Shown here piece after piece: positions 7,462-13,785 of a stretch of 13,785 bases of DNA. The stretch lies in NCBI GenBank assembly GCA_015179025.1, contig WHUX01000689.1, positions 1 to 13,785 on the forward strand. The letters run 5' to 3'. Under the pieces are notes generated by a model. The model was not told the origin of the DNA. It saw only the letters and a list, made by a program, of their open reading frames with translations, and made no database searches. Position 1 is the first letter of the stretch; every line of letters begins with the position of its first letter. The translations under genes and the position numbers were made by a program. The stretch is from Terfezia claveryi (taxonomy: Eukaryota > Ascomycota > Pezizomycetes > Pezizales > Pezizaceae).

Positions 7462-7754
7462 TATTCCGCTTAGGTTTCTACTTCTCCTGACTCAGATATT
7501 TAGCTCTATATACCTATTTATGCAACCATACCGCAGCTGACATATGAAAAAACTTCTAACCGACAATAAATACATTCCTTATTTGCCTCCAAAAAATAAT
7601 ATTGCAGACCTCCACTCCAATCCTCTCTCAAAACATTCATAATGAAACTAGACCCCCTGTGTACTCAAACTTGTACTCACCATCTCTACACCCTGACCCC
7701 AAAAAATATACCCAACTACAATTCAAACAAAATATTCCTTCCGACTGTGTACTA
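7462..7754. other. Spacer between foldback element and minus-strand gene relic
   Basis: No recognised feature. On the minus strand this would be downstream of the acidic tail of the decayed gene at 7755-9828; possible polyadenylation words (AATAAA at 7566-7571 on +) are on the wrong strand. Confidence 0.4.
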
Positions 7755-9828
7755 CAACTCATCTTTAGAAACCCTATCTTCCACCTTGCCGTCGCTGACA
7801 TCCTTGTTCTCCGAATTGTCATCGTCCTCATCATTATCTTCACAATCTTGGATGTCATCCTCCTCATATTCGCCAGCCTCAGTATTATTCTTATGTTCGC
7901 CAGCCTCACTATCATCCTCATTTTGCCAGCCTCAGTATCATCCTTAGCGTCTCTACTATCCCTATTATCATCTTCGACCTCTTCTATCGATCCATCATAT
8001 CTGTCACTTGCTAGACTGTATCCGTCTTCTCCAATGCCATTCATAACAAGTATAGTTGGCATACCATCCTCCTGACTTTCTGTATCTACTACTGTTGGGG
8101 AGCCTTCATTGAAATACCCAGATGGTATTAGATGTGTTCCTTCTTGCCATCTCAGATCTTCTGCAAGTTCTTTAGCATATTCATCAAGTTCATCATTGCC
8201 TATGCTATATGACTCGACTTCTTCCTATCGCATCACTTTCCCATACAAGTGGCAGTGCCCAATAATCCCTAACCAAATTACCTTCAATAAGGTTTGCTCC
8301 AGTATTGTCAGCAGACCCTGCTACTGCTTTAACATTCGATTAAAGGCTACTACAATACTGTTAGTGTTTCTCTCCTAATATCCATAGCCCATACTTACTA
8401 GAGGAATTCATATAGTTGAAAAACTCCCTATCCTGGAATACTCCAGTTTTATATGTGAGAAGTGTATGTCACAGTATTACAAAAATCAGGCAGATGAACA
8501 GACCACTAATCTGGCTTATGAATGTCGGGTCTTGGTTTCCGATCTTCTTTATGCCATTGAAAAAATTCATATGAATGAACTGTGCTCCTTCGGTGGCTTT
8601 GAACCTCTAACCCTACCCCTACAATGATTTCCCGGTTTGTCAGTATCTCTAGAATGACATTTTCCCTATGAATACACTTACAGCACGTTTTTCATACTAA
8701 CATGTCAAACGATCTTTATCTAACAACCAACTAACCTTCTTGCGGATGAACTCTACACTACAATTCTAGTCGAACTCATATAGCTTTGCTATGTGCTGCT
8801 TCGTTTCGTACACAAGGTGCGATGGCATCCAGGATTGGATACTCCGCAGCTGGAAAACGATTGTTAGCATCTCCTCCGAACTGACTCTAAGACTTCACTT
8901 ACATATGCATCAATATGACTCGTGCGTTCTTGATCGACTCCACACTCGATTTCTGCTTGCTTCCATACCTAGGCCAACAGATATTCCATATGATCAGGGT
9001 CAGGTAAGGGCTCTTCAAAAAATGTAATTCTCTCATTATGGTTTGCCACATTGCATACAACGGCCTTCGTTATTTCTACGAACTAAGTAAAACTCCGATT
9101 TCGCCTGGAATTTGACCTGGCCCTAGTCAGTCTCTTCTTAGGTCCCCTAGGTCTATTATCATTGACATCTATTTTGATTGTAGGGGGCGGTGATGATTGT
9201 GGTTGGATTGGGTCCGAACTGGGGAACGTGCGAATCGACTGAGACGAGCTTGGCCAATACTATTAAGATGTGGTTAAGATGTAGTTCAAGTATATTATGT
9301 AAGTACCTCTCCTACATATTCTTTCGGAATGGTTTGTTTAACTTAGTACTATTCACAATACTGGAGCCAGAGTTCCATTGATATCTTGGGCCTGTGTGTC
9401 GGACTCCCGAGGATGCAGGCAATTCTTTACTGGATGGTACTTCCTGTAACAACTACTAATGTAAGTACAGGTATAATCAAACCAAGGACAATTTTTCTAC
9501 CTCCAGAAAATTTATGGTGGCCTGAAAAGCCGATGGAACCTATTCAACTCACTCATACAATCAGACGCAATTGATGCAACTGCGGAACACTTGAACCCAC
9601 TAGACTAATTGTAGTTCTACTATTTGACACTGAAGGTCTTGTAGAACTCTTTTTGGTATTGGCTTCAGGGTGCCGTTTAGTGGTCTCTCCTCGTATGTCC
9701 CCATTGCTGGCTAACCACTTGAGCTTACCTTTTCCCTTAGAGTTACTAATGGACTTCCGTATCACTATCATTTTCTGCCGCTGTATCTACAAGTTGTTCC
9801 TAACCACCTCGGTAGGTATTGTGGCCAT
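7755..9828 (-). pseudogene. Decayed minus-strand gene of unknown family: basic N terminus, globular middle, acidic tail
   Basis: The start is chosen at 9828, ATGGCC with A at -3 and G at +4; it reads MATIPTEVVRNNL then a TAG (9787-9789), continuing open to 9553 as a Ser/Lys/Arg-rich, probably disordered stretch. A conserved-looking block at about 9225-8860 reads PPPTIKIDVNDN, RPRGPKKRLTRARSNSRR (a nuclear-localisation-like basic patch), ERITFFEEPLPDPDHMEYLL and WKQAEIECGVDQERTSHID, with TAG stops at 9083-9085 and 8969-8971. Further pieces in shifting frames are FPAAEYPILDAIAP, YKTGVFQDREFFNYMNSS, ANLIEGNLVRDYWALPLVW and DELDEYAKELAEDLRWQEGTH. The tail (7950-7755) is strongly acidic with EAGE repeats. 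Frameshifts and stops make it a pseudogene. I do not recognise the family; the middle faintly recalls fungal DUF6532-type proteins, a guess only. Confidence 0.6.
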
Positions 9829-10201
9829 TCTTAAAGCCTCCGATGTGTACTAAGTATATTTCGAAATTGATCTGAGCATAACATTATCAACACCAGCTTG
9901 GATTCCACAGTCAGCCCCCAGCTATTCTCATGGTACACAAAAAAAGGAAACACTATTCTAAAACATGACTTACAATTCTCGACACCTAACACAAAAAATA
10001 AAAAATAAAAAACATCTGAAATATGACCATGACATACACAATCCTTCCTTGTCAAATCCAACAAAAATCTCCGATCTCTCAGTATTCATACCCAACCAAT
10101 CAAATACAACAAAACAAAAAGCCCATCTGAAATATGACTCTAATACAGGACACCTACAATCTTATACAGAAAATTCCCCGACTATCACTATCTACTCTCA
10201 A
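9829..10201. other. Intergenic stretch between two minus-strand gene relics
   Basis: On the minus strand this would hold the 3' end of the upstream relic and the promoter of the downstream one. The plus strand is A-rich. A 15-bp direct repeat, CATCTGAAATATGAC, occurs at 10013-10027 and 10124-10138, each copy just after an A-rich run. No coding frame is convincing. Confidence 0.6.
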
Positions 10202-10465
10202 TCAAACATTGTGAATATCCAAACAAATTACCAAAAAATCCCTCACTAATCCATCCTCACGATCAGCAGCTCTACTATACTCTTTTTGCTCCCTTGCTTT
10301 TGAACATTCTCCCTTCCCCCCTGGTGTAGTCTTACTTTCCACCACCTTCCCAGTCAACTTCTCCTCTGAGCCTTTCTTCCTAGCCTGCTTTTGAATTTGT
10401 TCTCCCTGTCCCGCTTGATTTCTTTCATCACTGCTTTCAACCCACTCTCTAGTGCTATCTTACCA

Positions 10466-10556
10466 TTCTCCTCCTCCTCGTCCTCCTTATCCTCCTCCTC
10501 CTTCTCCTCCTCTCCTCGTCCTCCTCCTCCTCATCCTCATCCTCCTCCTCTGAACA
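10466..10556. repeat. Pyrimidine tract (CCTCCT/CTCCTC)n
   Basis: An almost pure C/T stretch on + (purine on -), made of CTC and CCT triplets with a few G or A breaks. On the minus strand it encodes the Glu-rich run of the decayed gene. Long purine/pyrimidine strand bias can also form triplex DNA. Confidence 0.85.
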
Positions 10557-10965
10557 CACTAGGTCTTGACCGCACTCGACTTGACAATCCACTTTGGTGT
10601 TTTGGGGCCTTGACCCATCACTGTCCCCTTACCATCCCCCACCCTTTCCTTCCCGCTTTTGGTTCTGATCTTTCTGGGAGCCTCTTCCTCCTCTGGGTCC
10701 TCTTCAAGGTTCACAATCTTCTTGTATGTTCGTAAACTCTGATTTTTCAAAATCACCTTACTATACCTGACATTCCCCTTCCCACTTCTCGTCTTGATGT
10801 TTATGGGAGCGTCCTCATCAACATCCTCATCATCTCCTTCAAGCTGCTGCTTCTTGACAAAACTCACTCTCGGATTCTTCTTAATGTTCCCATCCCTTAA
10901 GTCTTCACCATACCCTTACTGCCCCAAAAATCTCTTTACCCCTCTTCAGTACTGGTTTCAGATTC

Positions 10966-11320
10966 TTTTCCTCTTCATCATTCTCATGATGGTTATCATC
11001 TTTTTTTTCTTTCACACCCTTCGGTTGTAGTCCCTAAGTGGCTTGTAGAGGCTTGATTTTACGTGACCCAATTAACTTACGCGCCCCACAGTACGCTTAG
11101 GCCCTCTCAACCCCTGTGTCGTTTGTGTTCGTTCTCTTCCTCTTCCTCTTCATCAACCTCATTTTGGCTATCATCCTTCTTCCCTTTCACACCCTGAGTA
11201 GCTTGTTGCATCTTAATTTTCACCGATCCAATAAACTTCCTGCCCCACATTAGGCTTAGTTCTCCTCAACCTCTATCTCGGTTTGTCTTCGTCCACTTCC
11301 TCTTCTTCCATCTCATCCTG
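10966..11320 (-). repeat. Diverged internal tandem repeat, period about 160 bp
   Basis: On +, the block CTCTTCATCA...TTTCTTTCACACCCT...CTTGTAGAGGCTTGATTTTACGTGA...GCCCCACAGTACGCTTAGGCC occurs once from about 10966 and again from about 11130 as CCTCTTCATCAACC...CCTTTCACACCCTGAGTAGCTTG...CCCCACATTAGGCTTAG. A partial third copy starts near 11291. On the minus strand each unit encodes an acidic run followed by RRTK.xVG, an IGSVKIK-like stretch and GVKGKK, about 53 residues. Confidence 0.7.
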
Positions 11321-11889
11321 GTTATCGTCCTGCTTCCCCTATTCCCTTCTAGTTCTCTTAGCTTGATACTTCCCAGTAGAAGTATCTAACACCTCCATGA
11401 TAGTGTATTGGTAGCTGTCAGAAGGGGTTGCAGTTGTTCTCCAAGTGTCGGGGGTTCGGATCCTCCGAATACTTAGTGGCATGTACTCTCGAGCAGTTTT
11501 GACTGCCTTGTCCCTGCTTAGAGCCCCGCTACATACTTTCTTCATGAGTTCTGAGCCAAAATATTGACGGCGTGGCTAAGGCCCTTATTACTCAAGTAGT
11601 TAATTTGCCCCTTAGGGCCATTGTGGAGAGAGCTATAGCATGCTTTACAAAAGTCATCCACAAATCTGTTCCAGCCCTTTGCGGTCTGTAGATACTACTT
11701 TGTCTCATTATGTGAGCAACATCTCGCCTCCAGAACCCATACAGGTTTTCTGGGATCCCTCTATCAAAGAATCCAACCACTTGGGCATGTTCATGATTTG
11801 ACCATATTACGTGATAGTCATCTTCTGACTCTTCATTGGTATCTGCTATTTGTTTCCTTTTTGGCGGTATTTCGTATCCTAGATATTGT

Positions 11890-12164
11890 TAAAAAACCAC
11901 TAGTAGATCTTTAGTGGATGTACGAGCACGGCCCCTTTGAGTCTACTTACAATAGAACTGACAATTGAATTGAGTTTGATTTTGCTGTTTCCCAGTATAG
12001 CAGGTATTAACTCAAAAACTAGTTAGATACGATACAGGCAGGCTTTTGTCATGATTGTATGACAGAGAATTGTAAAGAATGTTCAAGGACTATGAAGGGG
12101 GGAGATTGCACTATAAATAATATGTCAACTTGATATGGCCACTATTCTGTTTATGCTACTTGTG
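11890..12164. other. Spacer upstream of the minus-strand relic
   Basis: AT-rich with no convincing frame. On the minus strand a GTAAGT (11945-11950) and a T-rich AACAATATCTAG (ending at 11879) could bound a 72-nt intron, but the exon they would join runs into stops, so I do not annotate it. Confidence 0.45.
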
Positions 12165-12786
12165 ACCAAACAAACAGCTATTTCCTTTTATTATACAAAG
12201 GCAAAGTTTAATCATTGCTGCTGAATGTAATAAAGTGAACGTTATAATGTCTGTTTATTATCGGCAATGTGATAGTCTAGACTAGGCATAATTTGGTTTG
12301 CACAATACCCTCATAGGCTTAGCCTATACTCCTGGTCATATATAATCAGACTAATATGATTGGACAAAACCGTTATTGTTTCATGCTAGTGGCTACAATA
12401 AGCGAACATAAAAATTGTACAGGACTAGTCTTGGGGAATGGGCCTTACCAGCAATAACTTGATCAGGTCTAGCGTATCCCCGAGTCATATGTGATTGGAC
12501 TTTAAGCAACCCTCTGCTAAACAGTGATTTTCTTTCATAGTGTAAATACAAGTTTGATATTACTTGATCAATATAACAAAGTGGCTGCAATAAAGCAGAC
12601 GAAAAAATATACAGTACTAGTCATCTTGTGGAATGGATATTATTACCAATTTTTTAACCAAGTCTAATGTATTCCCAGGTCATGTATGATTAGACTTTAA
12701 GTAACCGCAAACAGACCTATTCTTATACAGTGATTTTCGGTAGTAAACATGCACAGGACGTTATCAGCAATTACTTGATTAGGTCT

Positions 12787-12834
12787 AGCTTATCTCCAGG
12801 TTAGCTTATCCCCGAGTTAGCTTATCCCCAGCTC
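12787..12834. repeat. Three tandem copies of a 16-bp word within the satellite array
   Basis: AGCTTATCCCCGAGTT-like copies start at 12787, 12803 and 12819. Other units have one copy (for example GCGTATCCCCGAG before 12485), so this is a local slippage expansion. Confidence 0.85.
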
Positions 12835-13465
12835 ATATGTGATTGGACTTTGGGCAACCCATTCCTAAACAGTGATTTTCTTTCACAACACTAGTTATGT
12901 AAGAATACCCCGATCATATGTGATTGGACTAAAGGGATTTTCTTTCACATGTAGATCAAGTTTAACACTTAATCAATATGATAAAGAGGCTGCAATAAAG
13001 CGAGCACAGGACTAGTTCTGTTAGGGAATGGACATTGTCAGCAATTACTTGTTCAGGTCTATGGGTCATATCGTATATGATTGGACTTTGAAAAATCCAT
13101 TCCTAACAGCGATTTTCTTTCACATGTAGATCAAGTTTGACATTACTCAATCGATATGACAAAGATGCTGCAATAAAGTGAATGTGCAAGCTCACAGGAC
13201 TGAGCACAGGACTAGTTCTGTTGGAGAATAGACGTTGTCAGCAATTATGTACTTGTTCAGGTCTACGGTATCCTTGGGTCATATATGATTGGACTTTGAA
13301 CTAACAGCGTTTTCTTTCATAGTGTAGATACAAGTTTGACATTGCTTAATCAATATCAGTAATAAGTGAACATAAAAATATACAGAACTAGTCATGTTTG
13401 GGGAAAGGAAGTTAATGGCAATGTCTAGCGTATATCATATATGATTGGACTGTGAGAAACCATGT

Positions 13466-13573
13466 TCTCTCTCTACGAGGTCTAATCGAAATCCCTCTGC
13501 AGGGTACCTAGTTTGGTTACTGTGAGGCAAAGGTACTTGTGCTGCTGGTATCATTGCTGAGGATCGCTGGTGA
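13466..13573. other. Non-repeat insert within the array
   Basis: Between GAGAAACCATG and GATAAAGTGAACTAGT the usual unit middle is replaced by unrelated, GC-richer sequence (CTCTGCAGGGTACCTAGTTTGG and onward). No terminal repeats were seen, so I cannot say what it is. Confidence 0.5.
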
Positions 13574-13650
13574 TAAAGTGAACTAGTCTGGTTGAGGAAT
13601 AGACATTATAGGCAATTTTTGATCTGGTTTAGTATATGACTTTGGACAAG

Positions 13651-13731
13651 CCTGGCCGACCATCACCTCAACCAGACATCGCCAAGCTAGTGTAGGTCGG
13701 ATGTCAAGCAACCAGACTAAACCAGACTAAT
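13651..13731. mobile_element. Foldback-element fragment inserted in the satellite array
   Basis: CCTCAACCAGAC, an imperfect hairpin GGCCGACC...GGTCGG and a doubled end AACCAGACTAAACCAGACTAA (ends at 13730) interrupt a satellite unit. GCAACCAGACTAA is the same end sequence as in the 7265-7395 element. The satellite resumes with GTGATTTTGTTTCA after it. Confidence 0.55.
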
Positions 13732-13785
13732 GCACCTAGTGATTTTGTTTCAGTTATACTAAAATGGACAGTCAGGTTATCTAAC

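Larger units (their letters stand above)
10202..11889 (-). pseudogene. Decayed minus-strand gene of unknown family with repeated Glu/Lys-rich modules
   Basis: From 11889 an open stretch of 98 codons reads EIPPKRKQ, ESEDDYHVIWSNHEHAQVVG, FFDRGIPENLYGFWRRDVAH and IYRPQRAGTDLWMTFVKHA to a TGA at 11592. After a frameshift (NYLSNKGLSHAVNILAQN in another frame), 11545-11339 reads KKVCSGALSRDKAVKTAREY, DTWRTTATPSDSYQYT. Next come modules joining an acidic run (MEEEEVDEDK; EVDEEEEEENE; GDDEDVDEDAP; EEDPEEEEAP) to a basic one (RRTKPNVG; INIKTRSGKG; RKIRTKSGKE). A long Glu-rich run follows (10556-10466), then KKGSEEKLTGKVVESKTTPG and a last stretch ending RDFLVICLDIHNV before TGA (10202-10204). Several stops and frameshifts break it. 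The fold of the N-terminal block is unknown to me; alternating acidic and basic modules suggest a chromatin or nucleic-acid partner, which is inference. Confidence 0.58.
12165..13785. repeat. Degenerate satellite-like tandem array, unit about 150 bp, running off the window end
   Basis: The anchor TCATATnTGATTGGACT (with variants) begins at about 12336, 12485, 12680, 12833, 12914, 13066, 13279 and 13435. Spacings are 149, 195, 153, 81, 152, 213 and 156 bp, so the basic unit is about 150 bp with one deleted and two expanded units. Each full unit also has, in order, GTGATTTTCTTTCA, CAAGTTTGACATTACT, GCTGCAATAAAG, GGACTAGT, GGGAATGGACATT, GCAATTACTTG and CAGGTCTA. A weaker first unit precedes 12336, and the last words before the window end (GTGATTTTGTTTCA) show that the array goes on. 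No coding frame is kept between units, so this is non-coding satellite or the repeated part of a larger element. Confidence 0.88.

Noticed and set aside
7602..8075. 157-codon hydrophobic open frame on +
   Set aside because: It is the antisense of the acidic tail of the minus-strand relic; Ile/Leu/Ser richness is what Asp/Glu codons give on the other strand.
10391..10735. 114-codon Ser/Pro-rich open frame on +
   Set aside because: Antisense of the Glu-rich tract on the minus strand.
11879..11950. 72-nt minus-strand intron (GTAAGT...CTAG) upstream of the relic ending at 10202
   Set aside because: The splice words look good but joining the flanking sequence creates a stop and the upstream exon has no recognisable coding character.
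12336..13445. CRISPR array
   Set aside because: The repeats are long, diverged, unequally spaced and have no short unique spacers; the setting is eukaryotic.

Overview
This window looks like a transposon-rich stretch of a filamentous fungal genome. The signs are a chromodomain-bearing Ty3/Gypsy retrotransposon end, a Plavaka-type (CACTA-related) transposase relic with a fungal-sized intron of about 48 nt, hAT-type and Mutator-type remnants, AT-rich decayed spacers and a satellite-like array. I see no intact protein-coding gene, no rRNA, no convincing functional tRNA and no CRISPR. Pezizomycotina and Agaricomycetes are both possible; the sequence does not decide between them.

Layout. 1-507 is the 3' end of a chromovirus pol (integrase tail plus chromodomain, three internal stops). 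It is followed by a short simple repeat, a polypurine tract at about 659-669 and a probable 3' LTR (673 to about 1217). 1218-2152 is AT-rich spacer holding a tRNA-like, SINE-like remnant (about 1661-1766). 2153-5751 is the best relic: a Plavaka-type transposase reading 5'->3' on +, split by an ancestral intron into which a 639-bp hAT-type MITE (2889-3527) inserted with a perfect 8-bp target duplication. Exon 2 (3580-5751) stays in one reading frame for about 2.17 kb with about 27 stops and no indel. 5973-6092 holds short 39-40-bp repeats that may be the subterminal part of that element. About 6316-6738 is a fragment of a Mutator-like (MULE) transposase, also in one frame with stops. 6740-7256 is a GC-richer block without recognised genes. 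7265-7395 is a 131-bp foldback element with an 8-bp target duplication.

The right half runs on the minus strand. Two decayed genes that I do not recognise lie head-to-tail: one starting at 9828 and running down to about 7755 (basic N terminus, globular middle, acidic tail), and one from about 11889 down to 10202 (a globular N-terminal block, then Glu/Lys-rich modules with a roughly 160-bp DNA period). From about 12165 to the window end is a degenerate tandem array (basic unit about 150 bp, anchor TGATTGGACT). It probably continues beyond the window and is itself interrupted by foldback-element pieces near 13650-13735.

Nothing here works as a pathway; the window records successive insertions. 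The most informative points are the indel-free but stop-riddled transposase frames, which suggest mutation by base transitions (RIP-like or methyl-cytosine decay), and the MITE that landed 4 nt inside an intron and duplicated its 5' splice site. All family calls come from motif recognition by eye; no search was run.
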